Assembly (NCBI RefSeq): GCF_017565645.3
Contig: NZ_CP086136.1
Location: 6,927,501-6,991,500 of the forward strand
Direction of reading: 5' to 3'
DNA: 64,000 nt
Source of the DNA: Bradyrhizobium barranii subsp. barranii
GTDB lineage: Bacteria > Pseudomonadota > Alphaproteobacteria > Rhizobiales > Xanthobacteraceae
Shown: in pieces, positions 18,348 to 28,376 of the stretch
Layout: every line of letters starts with the position of its first letter
Position numbering within the stretch: position 1 is the first letter of the stretch
The notes under the pieces: model-generated
What the model saw: only the letters and a program-made list of their open reading frames with translations
What the model was told of the DNA's origin: nothing
The model's database searches: none
Program-made: the position numbers and the translations under genes

Positions 18348-19379
18348 ATGAACATCAGGGACAGTCTTCTTGCCGCACTGATCGCCTTCAACGTTTTCGC
18401 GACCGGAACCACCGAGAGCGCAGCAGCCGACGCGAAAGACCAGATCACCATTCTTTATGACGCCTTCGGCACAAATGACGCGATGACAAAGGACTGGGGT
18501 TTTTCCGCCCTTGTCGAAGTCGCGGGAAAACGCATCCTGTTCGACACGGGTAACGACCCCGAGATCTTCGCGGCAAACGTGAAGGCCAGGGGCGTCAACC
18601 TCTCGGACCTCGACTTTGTCGTTCTTTCGCACCGCCACTCCGATCATATGGCGGGCTTGTCCTACGTCCTGAGCGTCAATCCGACCGTCAAGATCTACGC
18701 GCCGAAGGAAGGATTTGGCATCTACGGCTCTTCGCTGCCTTCCACCTTCTTCCGGAAAGACGAGGCCCTGCCACCGGAGATGCGGTACTACGGAGGCAAG
18801 CCCCCAGCGGTGATGAAGTTCGGCTCGGCATGGGCCACCGCAAACTTCGAACTGATCGATCAGACGACCGAGATTGCTCCTGGGATTACGCTGATTTCGC
18901 TGATCTCCGACGCGCCCGGGACAAGAGAGCTCAAGGAGCTGTCTCTGGCCGTCAACACCGCAGAAGGCGTAGTCCTTCTGGTCGGTTGTTCGCACCCCGG
19001 GATCGAGCGCATTGTCGAAGCGGCGACCGGGATCAATCCCAAGATTCATCTCATCGTGGGCGGATTTCATCTGGTCGTGGCGCCTGACGAGGCAATCGCG
19101 AAAGTCGTTACCGCTCTGAAGGACAGGTTCAAGGTCGACACCGTAGCACCGGGACATTGCACCGGTGAACCGACTTTTGCCGCGCTCAAGAAGGCGTTCG
19201 GCGACAGCTATCTTTATGCCGGCCTCGGCACGTCGATTCCGGTTGGAACGAGTGGGAATGTCCGACGCGGGGAAGGTCCAACGCTTGACGACCTTGCGAC
19301 ATATCGGAAACTGGCCGGGCGCGAAGACCCGTTCGGCATCTTGCGGTCTCGCGGCCAGCGGTCGGGATCCGCGCTCTAG
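18348..19379 (+). CDS. Exported MBL-fold metallo-hydrolase
   Basis: A 343-residue metallo-beta-lactamase-fold protein. Residues 1-27 look like a Sec signal peptide (LLAALIAFNVFATGTTESAAA). The metal motif H95-R-H-S-D-H100 lies in LSHRHSDHMAGL; further ligands are in VGCSHPGIERI and the C-terminal APGHCTGEP. The general layout resembles the MBL group annotated as 7,8-dihydropterin-6-methyl-4-(beta-D-ribofuranosyl)aminobenzene 5'-phosphate synthase-like, but export argues for another substrate. AGGAG lies 9 bases before ATG 18348. A two-component pair ends about 220 bases upstream. Confidence 0.86.
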   Translation: MNIRDSLLAALIAFNVFATGTTESAAADAKDQITILYDAFGTNDAMTKDWGFSALVEVAGKRILFDTGNDPEIFAANVKARGVNLSDLDFVVLSHRHSDHMAGLSYVLSVNPTVKIYAPKEGFGIYGSSLPSTFFRKDEALPPEMRYYGGKPPAVMKFGSAWATANFELIDQTTEIAPGITLISLISDAPGTRELKELSLAVNTAEGVVLLVGCSHPGIERIVEAATGINPKIHLIVGGFHLVVAPDEAIAKVVTALKDRFKVDTVAPGHCTGEPTFAALKKAFGDSYLYAGLGTSIPVGTSGNVRRGEGPTLDDLATYRKLAGREDPFGILRSRGQRSGSAL

Positions 19380-19481
19380 CGCGGCGGCGCGCAGTTCGCG
19401 CCTTTATCCAGCGCGTGAGGCGAGCGGAATGGAACCGACACCGTCGCGCTTTGGTTAGCAGCAGAGTGAAGGAGTTGCGCC

Positions 19482-19772
19482 ATGAGTAAGGCCATGCACC
19501 GAACGGTCGTCGATCCTCCGCTCCTCACCGTGGGCGAGCTCATCGACGAACTCTGCCGCTTGCCGGATACGGCCGTCGTCCACTTCCGCTGCCCCGCACT
19601 CGACCAGGAGCTTACATTCTACCGCATTCGGAAGCGGTCGAAGGACGCTGTCGAAATCGCGGTGAACACATATCCGGAGAGCCCGCCGGTAGTCCCATCC
19701 GCCAACGGAAGGCAATCGACCCACTCGCCTGCCCTTCGCGAGGAGGCCCTTTTGCACAAGGCGAAAGGCTGA
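19482..19772 (+). CDS. Hypothetical protein (96 aa)
   Basis: A short cytosolic protein with a good ribosome site (AAGGAG 7 bases before ATG 19482). The middle part LTVGELIDELCRLPDTAVVHF looks like a compact folded domain; the last 30 residues are polar and probably disordered. No family recognised. Its stop is 37 bases from the convergent TetR gene. Confidence 0.6.
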   Translation: MSKAMHRTVVDPPLLTVGELIDELCRLPDTAVVHFRCPALDQELTFYRIRKRSKDAVEIAVNTYPESPPVVPSANGRQSTHSPALREEALLHKAKG

Positions 19773-19808
19773 ATCGACGGTTACACGCTTTGGCGGGACC
19801 GTGTCGGT

Positions 19809-20396
19809 CTAGGCCGCCTTCAACCCGCGCAGCACCAGCGCCAGGGTCGCATCGACACGGGCGGGCAGGTCGGCATCCTTCCACTCGTCGGCGTGGGCCG
19901 GGTGGTGAAAGCGGACGGTGGCATCGAAGATGGCGCGGGCGGTGGCCTTGACGTCGCCCACCTCGAACACGCCCTGCTTCACGCCGTCGGTCAGGATCGA
20001 CGCGATCTGGTCGATCATGGTGTCCTTGTGGCACTTGACGGCGGCGCAAGCCTCGCGCGCCAGCGTCAGATAGGTGTCGAACATCTCGGGATCGTCGAGC
20101 ACACGCGAGCGCTTGGCGGCGAACAGCGTGCGCAGCCAGCGGTCGAGTCGCGCCGGCGCCGGCCCCTGCTCCTCGGCGATCGCCAGCAACGGCGCGTCGA
20201 TGCGATCCAGCCAGCGTTTGGCGACGGCCTCGCGCAGCGAGGCCTTGCTCGGGAAATGGCGATAGACGCTGCCGTGGCTCACATCGAGCGCACGGGCAAC
20301 GTCAACCACGGTGGCCTTGGCAAGTCCGTAACGTCGCAGAACGTCCTCGGTGACTTCGAGGATCCGCTCCGGCGTCAAGATCACGGCTTCATTCAT
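19809..20396 (-). CDS. TetR/AcrR-family transcriptional regulator
   Basis: A 195-residue repressor-type protein. The N-terminal helix-turn-helix spans residues about 8-55 (ATVVDVARALDVSHGSVYRHF is the recognition region, with SKASLREAVAKRWLDRI after it). The C-terminal ligand domain is of the TetR_C type and its ligand is unknown. The dyads at 20728-20770 lie about 330 bases upstream and could be its operator, which is an inference. A 33-residue ORF lies between the dyads and this gene on the same strand. Confidence 0.92.
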   Translation of the reverse strand: MNEAVILTPERILEVTEDVLRRYGLAKATVVDVARALDVSHGSVYRHFPSKASLREAVAKRWLDRIDAPLLAIAEEQGPAPARLDRWLRTLFAAKRSRVLDDPEMFDTYLTLAREACAAVKCHKDTMIDQIASILTDGVKQGVFEVGDVKATARAIFDATVRFHHPAHADEWKDADLPARVDATLALVLRGLKAA

Positions 20397-20487
20397 GCCA
20401 GCACCATGTTCCCGTTGAGGGCTCAGTTACCCGGCGATGGAGCTGCTTCCGAAGCGCCCGTGCCGGTCGTTTCGGAAAGCTCTCGCC

Positions 20488-20589
20488 TTAATGAGGCAGT
20501 TTTGCAGCCTGCGCCGCGATCTGGCGCGCAACCAGTAAATTGAGCCAATGCCCAATCGTTCCGGTGAAGTTGATGATTTCGGTCGTCAT
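20488..20589 (-). CDS. Small ORF (33 aa)
   Basis: A short frame from ATG 20589 to the stop at 20488, with GGAGA about 9 bases upstream of the start. The product has an amphipathic hydrophobic middle (GTIGHWLNLLVARQIAAQAA). It lies 91 bases upstream of tetR on the same strand and downstream of the dyad array, so it could be co-regulated with it. There is no homologue known to me; the evidence is the ribosome site and sequence composition only. Confidence 0.35.
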   Translation of the reverse strand: MTTEIINFTGTIGHWLNLLVARQIAAQAAKLPH

Positions 20590-20727
20590 TGTCTTAAGTC
20601 TCCATTCGTCCGCGGTCCCCACCTCCTTATGTCCCGCGATCCGCAAGTGTTTCGGACCTCGGGCTCCCCGGGCGGGTCGCCGCGGGACGCCCAATCGGAG
20701 CGTCCGAGAACGGATATACACGTCCCG

Positions 20728-20751
20728 CTGACAGATTTCAATATCTGTCAG
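20728..20751. promoter_or_regulatory. Dyad CTGACAGAT-N6-ATCTGTCAG, candidate operator
   Basis: A perfect inverted repeat with 9-bp arms (20728-20736 and 20743-20751) and a 6-base A/T-rich spacer. Size and symmetry fit a dimeric regulator such as the TetR protein encoded downstream on the minus strand. It touches the second dyad at 20751. Confidence 0.6.
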
Positions 20752-20770
20752 TCAATGATCCGTGATTGAC
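20751..20770. promoter_or_regulatory. Second dyad GTCAAT-N8-ATTGAC next to the first
   Basis: Arms 20751-20756 and 20765-20770 are inverted repeats around an 8-base spacer. The dyad abuts the first one, and TGTCAG/TGACAG half-sites recur across 20728-20772, so the two may form one composite operator for one or two regulators. Confidence 0.5.
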
Positions 20771-20964
20771 AGTTAATTTTTGCGGGCGGCGTCTCCTCGA
20801 CCTGGGCTAGTTCCTGGGGCGGTGGATAGCTCGCCGATCCCCCTCGCCTGGGGTGTCCAGATCGTTTGTTTCGCCCTGCCCGCTCTGCTAAATCACGGCG
20901 TAAAAAGCATTTTGGCCGGTCGCCGCCCCCTTGGGCCGCCCGCCCACCTTCCTGGAGCAGTCTG

Positions 20965-22272
<1,308 letters not shown>

Positions 22273-22390
22273 GCGCGCGTCCGCAGAAGCTGCCGGGTGG
22301 TTAGCCGCAGGCATCACCCACCATTCCTCGTGACACGGCGGTGAGTTACGCTACGCTAACCCACCCCACGAACAAGAAACGGATCCCCTC

Positions 22391-23563
22391 ATGCCCATCG
22401 TCAACCGCGTTGCCGCCCTCTCCGACGAAATGGCCGCCTGGCGCCATGACTTCCATGAGAACCCGGAGCTGCTCTACGAGGTCCATCGCACCGCCGGCAT
22501 CGTCGCCGATCGCTTGCGCGAATTCGGCTGCGACGAGGTGGTGACGGGCATCGGCCGCACGGGCGTCGTCGGCGTGATCCGCGGCCGCAAGTCGGCCTCC
22601 GGCAAGACCATCGGGCTGCGTGCCGACATGGACGCGCTGCCGATCATGGAGACGTCGGGCGTCGCCTACGCCTCCAAGGTTCCCGGCAAGATGCACGCCT
22701 GCGGCCATGACGGCCACACCGCCATGCTGCTCGGTGCCGCCAAATATCTCGCCGAGACGCGCAATTTCGACGGCACCGCGATCATGATCTTCCAGCCTGC
22801 GGAAGAAGGCGGCGGCGGCGGCAAGGCCATGGTCGAGGACGGCTTGATGACGCGCTGGAACATCCAGGAGGTCTACGGCATGCACAACATGCCGGGCCTG
22901 CCCGAGGGCCATTTCGCGACCACGCCCGGCGCGATGCTGGCCTCGTCCGACAACATCCAGATCACCGTCCACGGCAAGGGCGGCCACGCCGGCGCCGGTC
23001 CGCACAAATCCGTCGACAGCGTGCTGATCGGCTCGCAGATCGTCAACGCGCTGCAGTCAATCGTCGCGCGCAACGTCGATCCGCTGAAGTCCGCCGTCAT
23101 CTCGATCACGCAATTCCACTCCGGCACGGCCTTCAACATTATCCCTGAAGTCGCCGAGCTCGGCGGCACCGTCCGCACGCTCGATCCTGAAGTGCGCGAT
23201 CTCGTCGAGCGCCGCATCGGCGAGGTCGCCGAGAGCGTCGCCCGTGCCTATGGCGGCTCGGCCGAGACCAAGTATACGCGGATGTATCCGGTGACGATGA
23301 ACCATGCGCGCGAGGCCGGCCTTGCCGCCGACGTCGCCCGCGACATCGTCGGTGCCGAGCGTGTCAACGACAAGTTCATCCCGATGATGGGCGCCGAGGA
23401 CTTCTCGTTCATGCTGGAAGCACGTCCCGGCGCGATGATCCTGGTCGGCATGGGCGACGGCAACGAGTGCCATCACCCGGCCTATGTCTTCAACGACAAC
23501 ATCCTCGGCCACGGCGCCTCCTACTGGGCTCGCCTGGTAGAGACGCGGATGCCGGCGGGCTAG
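22391..23563 (+). CDS. M20 family amidohydrolase (hippurate hydrolase/N-acyl amino acid amidohydrolase type)
   Basis: A 390-residue zinc-dependent amidohydrolase of the M20D group. Metal and catalytic motifs are RADMDALPI, ACGHDGHTAMLL (C104, H106), FQPAEEGGGGG and, at the C-terminus, CHHPAYVFND; the dimerisation domain contains GGHAGAGPHKSVD. Substrates of relatives are N-acyl or conjugated amino acids such as hippurate or auxin conjugates; the exact one here is not determinable. It lies 119 bases after purB on the same strand, with no overlap. Confidence 0.92.
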   Translation: MPIVNRVAALSDEMAAWRHDFHENPELLYEVHRTAGIVADRLREFGCDEVVTGIGRTGVVGVIRGRKSASGKTIGLRADMDALPIMETSGVAYASKVPGKMHACGHDGHTAMLLGAAKYLAETRNFDGTAIMIFQPAEEGGGGGKAMVEDGLMTRWNIQEVYGMHNMPGLPEGHFATTPGAMLASSDNIQITVHGKGGHAGAGPHKSVDSVLIGSQIVNALQSIVARNVDPLKSAVISITQFHSGTAFNIIPEVAELGGTVRTLDPEVRDLVERRIGEVAESVARAYGGSAETKYTRMYPVTMNHAREAGLAADVARDIVGAERVNDKFIPMMGAEDFSFMLEARPGAMILVGMGDGNECHHPAYVFNDNILGHGASYWARLVETRMPAG

Positions 23564-23629
23564 CGCCGCTTCGCGGGAGCCGTGGCCCCGGCGCCATTCG
23601 CGCCAAAGGGCCACGCCACGCGGAGCCCG

Positions 23630-25450
23630 TCATCGAGCCGCAGAGCGTTGGCCCGTTGGCTCATCCGCCTCCAGCGGACGAGATGCGGTCTCGTCTGAGG
23701 CGAGAGGCAGGGTGAACTGGAAGAAGGCGCCCCGCGGCTCGTTTGCGCCGGCCCACATCCGCCCGCCGTGCGCCTCGATGATCGAGCGGCAGATGGCGAG
23801 ACCCATCCCCATGCCTGTGGGCTTGGTGGTGTAGAAGGCTTCGAACAGGCGATCCACGTTCTTCGGATCCAGCCCCGGACCGGAATCCCGCAAGGTGACG
23901 TGGACGCCGTCGGATGCATCCCGACCGGTGCTGATCAGCAACTCCCGTCCCCCCTCGCCGACCGCGGCCATCGCCTCGATCGCGTTGACGATCAGGTTGA
24001 GCACCACTTGCTGAACTTGAACCCGGTCGGCCTGAATCGGCGGCAAGCCCTCGGCAAATTGCATTCGCACCGAGACGCCGTTCTTGAACGCTTCGCTGCG
24101 TGTCAGCGCGATGACCTCAAGCACCGCCGGGTTGATCTCCAGAGTCTCCTTTTGCGGGGGCGCGTTCCTGATGAGCGCCCGGATCCGGCCGATGATGTCG
24201 CCGGCTCGCATACCGTCACCGGTGATCCAGTCGAGGGTCTGTCGAACCCGCTCCAGGTTTGGCGGTCGCGCCTCCAGCCAATTCAGCCCGGCCTCGGCGT
24301 TCGCCACGATCGCGGCGATCGGCTGGTTGACTTCATGGGCGATCGAAGCGGTTAGCTGTCCCATCGTGGTGACGCGATTGGCGTGCGCGAGCTCCATCAG
24401 CGCTTCACGGTAGCGCCGCTCGTGTTCGCGGCCTTCGGCTTCCGCCCGCTTGAGAGCCGTCAGATCAAGGACAAAGCCGACGCCATGATCCGTACCTTCT
24501 CCGAACATGGTCCCGCCGATCAGCACCGGAACACGGCTTCCGTCCTTCCGCACATACTCCTTCTCGAATGGCTGGGCCGTCCCGATCCGCTTCAGTTCCG
24601 CCACGGTATGCAAGTCGCGGTCGCGCCATTCCGGCGGCGTGAGGTCGGTCCGATGCAGGCGCCCTGCGGCGAGATCTTCCCGGTCGTATCCCACGATGCG
24701 CAGGAAGGCATCGTTGGCCTCGAGAATGCGCCCCTCGACTTCCCAGATGATGATGCCGATGATGTTGGCATCGAACAGGCGCCTGATCTTGATATCCCGT
24801 GCTGCAAGATCACTCTGGAGCTGGATGTTCTCCTCGGTCGCCTCCCGCCGCCGTTTCGCTTCGAGCCGCGCGAGCGCCAGCGCCGCTGCGGCCAGCGCGA
24901 CGACGAGCACAACGGCGCCGGCGATCAGCCAGGTCCAGCGTTGCTCGAATGCTTCTGCGCGCGCCTCCCGGCCGGCGAGCCGAAAGCGCTCGTGATCCAC
25001 CATCTGGTCGATTTGCGAGCGGATCTCGTCCATGCTGCGGATCATTGCCAGCGCGGCCAGCCCGGACGTGCCGGCCGTCTTCAGCAGCTCGTCGATCTCG
25101 CGCAGCGTGGCTGTAACGGTCAGCGCCAGATGTCCGGCCCGAAGGCCCTGCAACGGATCATCCGCCACCAACATCTGCAGCGCCTGAGCCTCGCGCCGTA
25201 CGCTTTCGTCAGAGACGCCGTAGGCCTTGAGATAGGCGGGGTCGAGGGTCATGAGATACCCGCGCCTTTCAGTCTCCAGTTCCGCGACGATCGCCCGCAG
25301 CCGATCAAGCGTTTCGAGGACCTGGCGGCTATGCTCGATGAAGTGATGAGCTGCTTGCCGCTCCTGCCTCGTGTGACCGCGCGTGTTCTGGTGCCGACGC
25401 CAGAGCATGATGGGACAATAGCACGGATAAGGAGGTCGGGAACCCGACAT
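23630..25450 (-). CDS. PAS sensor histidine kinase with CHASE3-like N-terminus
   Basis: A 606-residue kinase. The first about 170 residues resemble a CHASE3 extracytoplasmic sensor (VLETLDRLRAIVAELETERR, GYLMTLDPAYLKAYG), but the first membrane helix expected before it is absent. One helix is clear at about 172-192 (WLIAGAVVLVVALAAAALAL). A PAS domain (about 230-340) precedes the H-box ASIAHEVNQPIAAIVANAEA (H372) and the ATPase boxes (VLNLIVNAIEAM, DSGPGLDP, GMGMGLAICRSIIEAHGG). No regulator adjoins it. Either the start is wrong, an upstream part was lost, or the sensor is cytosolic. Confidence 0.87.
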   Translation of the reverse strand: MSGSRPPYPCYCPIMLWRRHQNTRGHTRQERQAAHHFIEHSRQVLETLDRLRAIVAELETERRGYLMTLDPAYLKAYGVSDESVRREAQALQMLVADDPLQGLRAGHLALTVTATLREIDELLKTAGTSGLAALAMIRSMDEIRSQIDQMVDHERFRLAGREARAEAFEQRWTWLIAGAVVLVVALAAAALALARLEAKRRREATEENIQLQSDLAARDIKIRRLFDANIIGIIIWEVEGRILEANDAFLRIVGYDREDLAAGRLHRTDLTPPEWRDRDLHTVAELKRIGTAQPFEKEYVRKDGSRVPVLIGGTMFGEGTDHGVGFVLDLTALKRAEAEGREHERRYREALMELAHANRVTTMGQLTASIAHEVNQPIAAIVANAEAGLNWLEARPPNLERVRQTLDWITGDGMRAGDIIGRIRALIRNAPPQKETLEINPAVLEVIALTRSEAFKNGVSVRMQFAEGLPPIQADRVQVQQVVLNLIVNAIEAMAAVGEGGRELLISTGRDASDGVHVTLRDSGPGLDPKNVDRLFEAFYTTKPTGMGMGLAICRSIIEAHGGRMWAGANEPRGAFFQFTLPLASDETASRPLEADEPTGQRSAAR

Positions 25451-25549
25451 TCATCGGATACGCCAGAGGTCGGGCCGTGATGTCGCAGGACTGCGGCACC
25501 GTGCGTGTGCTATGGATGAATGCCCTTGGTTGATTCAAGGAGCATCATC

Positions 25550-26911
25550 ATGGCACAGGGTGAAAACTCATTGAGCCATCCGGCGAGCCGCCGCAGTTTC
25601 ATCAAGGGACTGGGGGCGGCTGGCGCGGGCCTGACCGCGCTGCCGCGATGGGGCTTTGCCGAGGATTCCGCTGCGGCTAACGCCAACGCCGCGATCGACT
25701 GGAAGCAATTTGCGGGACAGACGATCGCACTTTCGGGTGCGATCCATCCGTGGTCGAACGCGATCGCGCCGCTGTTGCCGGAGTTCACCATCCTCACCGG
25801 CATCAACGTCACCATCGATTTCCAGCTGGAAACCACCTACCTCGGCGCGCTGCCGATCAGGCTCGCTCGCGGCAGTAGCACGCCCGACGTCTTCATGTTC
25901 ACGACCTATGGCCAGGGCATCACGAACGGATGGGTGGAGCCACTGAACGGCTATTATTCCATGAAGTCGCTGACCGACCCCGCCTGGTATGACGAGAGCG
26001 ACCTGCTCAAGACGGCCCGCGCCTTCCCGCTGTGGTCGGACGGCGAACGGTACGCGGTCCCGATTACCTCAGAGGCGACGACCCTGTTCATCAACAGCGA
26101 TGCGCTGGCAGCCAAGGACCAGCCGGTACCCCGGACTTTCGACGAGCTGCTTGTCACCGCCAAGGCGGTCAAGGGCAACGGGATGTCGGGGATCGCGATG
26201 CGGGCCCAGGCGAGCGGCAATTCCTCCCCGCCAGCCATGGGCTTCCTGTTCTCCTACGGCGGGGCCATGGTCGAGCACAACAGGGTCGTTTTCGCGAGCC
26301 CGGAGGGGATCGCGGCCGTCGAGATGTACGGACAGTTGCTCGGCCAGGCCGGGCCTGCCGGCGTCGGCAGCTACGAATGGTACCACGTGCTGGACGACTT
26401 CCTGCAGGGGCGGACGGCCATGGCGATCGACAGCAGCAACTTCGCGACCGACATTTCCAATCCAGCGAAAAGCCGTGTCGCCAAGCAGGCCGGGTTTGCA
26501 ACCTTTCCGCATCTCGCTGGTCGCGGCCCCGTCCCCTTCATGTCGCACTGGCAGGCGTGCATCAATTCCAAATCGCGAAACAAGCGCGCGGCTTTCCTGT
26601 TCCTGCTCTGGGCGACGAGCAAGGCGACCTCGCTGCAGACTGCTGCAGCAGGGCTGGCGACGACACGCGTGTCGGCCTGGTCGAGCGAGGGCTTCAGGAA
26701 GGCGTTCGGTTCGCAGGCCGCCGAGGCGGCGCTGATCAATTTGCAGAATGCCGATGTCGACCGCGCCAAGGCGATTCTTTTCCATCCGCAATCGAGACTG
26801 ATCCTGGACGCCTTCATGATCGGCGTGAATGAAGTGGTCAACGGGGCGAAATCGGCCAAGGATGCGATGACGGGCGCGGCCGAAAGGGCCAATGCGGCGA
26901 TCCGCGGGTAG
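25550..26911 (+). CDS. Tat-exported ABC transporter solute-binding protein (family 1)
   Basis: A 453-residue extracellular solute-binding protein. The N-terminus has a Tat signal, PASRRSFIKGLGAAGAG, with the SRRSFIK twin-arginine box. The mature part has the bilobal SBP_bac_1 pattern (WSDGERYAVPITSEATTLF, AMAIDSSNFATDISN), as in sugar- or glycerol-phosphate-binding proteins, but no permease or ATPase genes follow. Start ATG 25550 has AAGGAGC upstream; an ATG at 25520 lacks one. It converges with the LVIVD-type gene 68 bases away. Substrate unknown; an orphan binding protein may feed a transporter encoded elsewhere. Confidence 0.85.
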   Translation: MAQGENSLSHPASRRSFIKGLGAAGAGLTALPRWGFAEDSAAANANAAIDWKQFAGQTIALSGAIHPWSNAIAPLLPEFTILTGINVTIDFQLETTYLGALPIRLARGSSTPDVFMFTTYGQGITNGWVEPLNGYYSMKSLTDPAWYDESDLLKTARAFPLWSDGERYAVPITSEATTLFINSDALAAKDQPVPRTFDELLVTAKAVKGNGMSGIAMRAQASGNSSPPAMGFLFSYGGAMVEHNRVVFASPEGIAAVEMYGQLLGQAGPAGVGSYEWYHVLDDFLQGRTAMAIDSSNFATDISNPAKSRVAKQAGFATFPHLAGRGPVPFMSHWQACINSKSRNKRAAFLFLLWATSKATSLQTAAAGLATTRVSAWSSEGFRKAFGSQAAEAALINLQNADVDRAKAILFHPQSRLILDAFMIGVNEVVNGAKSAKDAMTGAAERANAAIRG

Positions 26912-26979
26912 CGGCGAGGCGTCGCCCGATCGGAACAGGTGGCCACGCGGACAAGTCGCCGACTCCCGCTGCGCGGCGA

Positions 26980-28305
26980 TTACCCCTGATATTGCAGCAC
27001 GTGCATTCCGGCATTCCAGTCCGACACGAACATCAGCCCGTCGGGCCGCACATAGGAATCGCAGGTCTTGGCTGCGAGCGCGACGTTCGGGCGGGGGTCG
27101 ACGAGTTTTTTCGGTGTCGGCGGCACCCAATACGCGATCTCCTTCGGCGCAAACTGATCCCTGACGTCAAACACCCTGACGCCGGCATTGTTGTAGGTCG
27201 CGAAAATCGTCTCCTCGCTCTGGAAGGAGCCGGGGCGGTTCTCGTGCAGATTATGCGGACCGAAGGTGCCCTTCGCACAGAAGTCGCGATCGCGTGGCGT
27301 CGGCAGCGTCGCGATCGGCACCGGATTTTGCGGCGCGCGCACGTCAAGCACGAATGTGTGAAACAGGCCCTTGGCGCATTGATCCGCATTGGCTTCATCC
27401 GCGACGATGGCGAGCTGGCGCTTGGGCAGCGGCAGCGGCGTATGCGTGCCGCCAGCGAAGGGCGGCGACCAGTTGATGTGCGAGAGCAGCTTCGGATTGG
27501 CGGGATCGCCGATGTCGTGGATGGTGAAGCCGCCGTCGCGCCAGGCGGCATAGCCGCGATCGCCCGCCGTGATCATGTGATGCAGCGCAAAGCGCTTGCC
27601 CTTGGGCGTCGCCGGCTCGCCGGCCGCGCGGTTCATGCCCGGCAGCCACCATTTCGCGACGATCTCCGGCTTGGTGATGGTCTTGAGATCGACCACGCAA
27701 AGGATGTGGTCGGTGAAGCCGTCGAAATGCGCCGACACATAGGCGTAGCGGCCGCCGGGCCACCACAGCCGGTTGATGCCGAAGCCCGGCATTTCGAGGA
27801 ACGCGACCTCGCGCATCTCGCCCGGTTTCGAGATGTCGTGGATCGACAGGCCGGAGCGGAATTTCTTGGCCTTGGTGATGCTGTCGGCGAGCGAATTCTC
27901 GAAATAGCCGCGCATGCTGTCGTAGGACTGCATCGCGACGATGTTGGCGCCGTTCGCAAGCAGCAGCAGGTCTTCCGCCACCTGCAGATGGTGGGTGCGG
28001 GTGTATTGCCCGGCAGTGAAGAAATTGACCGGTTTCAGTGCGCGCGGATCGGATGCGTCCAGGATCGTCACGCCGTCGCTGAACATGTGTCCGACATAGA
28101 CGTGCTGCCGGTTGAACATCACCTGCACGGTGTCGGGCCGGCCGCCGACATCGCTGTACGAGATATGCTTGATGCCCTTGCCGATGCCCTCCGGCGGAAT
28201 GTCCGGCTCTGACGCCCATACCGGCCGTGGCAATCCGGACAGCGCAGCGGATCCGAACACGGCCGACAATTGTTGAAGGTGACGGCGGCGAGAGAGTTCA
28301 GGCAT
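26980..28305 (-). CDS. Exported LVIVD/beta-propeller-type protein
   Basis: A 441-residue protein with an N-terminal export signal (SRRRHLQQLSAVFGSAALSG, a twin-arginine-like start) and then repeats of the form VxVxDxxxPxxP, for example DGVTILDASDPRALKP, SIHDISKPGEM, FTIHDIGDPANP and VRVFDVRDQFAPKE. Such LVIVD repeats build beta-propellers of exported proteins of unknown role. Cysteines occur late (DFCAKGTF, CDSYVRPDG). Start 28305 has GGGGG about 6 bases upstream; a second ATG 54 bases earlier lacks one. No enzyme motif was found. Confidence 0.83.
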   Translation of the reverse strand: MPELSRRRHLQQLSAVFGSAALSGLPRPVWASEPDIPPEGIGKGIKHISYSDVGGRPDTVQVMFNRQHVYVGHMFSDGVTILDASDPRALKPVNFFTAGQYTRTHHLQVAEDLLLLANGANIVAMQSYDSMRGYFENSLADSITKAKKFRSGLSIHDISKPGEMREVAFLEMPGFGINRLWWPGGRYAYVSAHFDGFTDHILCVVDLKTITKPEIVAKWWLPGMNRAAGEPATPKGKRFALHHMITAGDRGYAAWRDGGFTIHDIGDPANPKLLSHINWSPPFAGGTHTPLPLPKRQLAIVADEANADQCAKGLFHTFVLDVRAPQNPVPIATLPTPRDRDFCAKGTFGPHNLHENRPGSFQSEETIFATYNNAGVRVFDVRDQFAPKEIAYWVPPTPKKLVDPRPNVALAAKTCDSYVRPDGLMFVSDWNAGMHVLQYQG

Positions 28306-28376
28306 CGGCTTCCCCCCATTTTTTGAGAGGATGATGCGCGCTCGCGGCGAGGCGCGCAAGCCTCGCGTGCCCTTAC

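Larger units (their letters stand above)
20590..20964. other. Intergenic region of 375 bases between the 33-aa ORF and purB
   Basis: The stretch is less GC-rich near 20725-20780 and holds two overlapping dyads (annotated separately). It carries the upstream sequences of two oppositely transcribed units, the small ORF/tetR side and purB. I see no further gene, no riboswitch fold and no clear sigma-70 promoter apart from the A/T-rich zone after the dyads. Confidence 0.6.
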
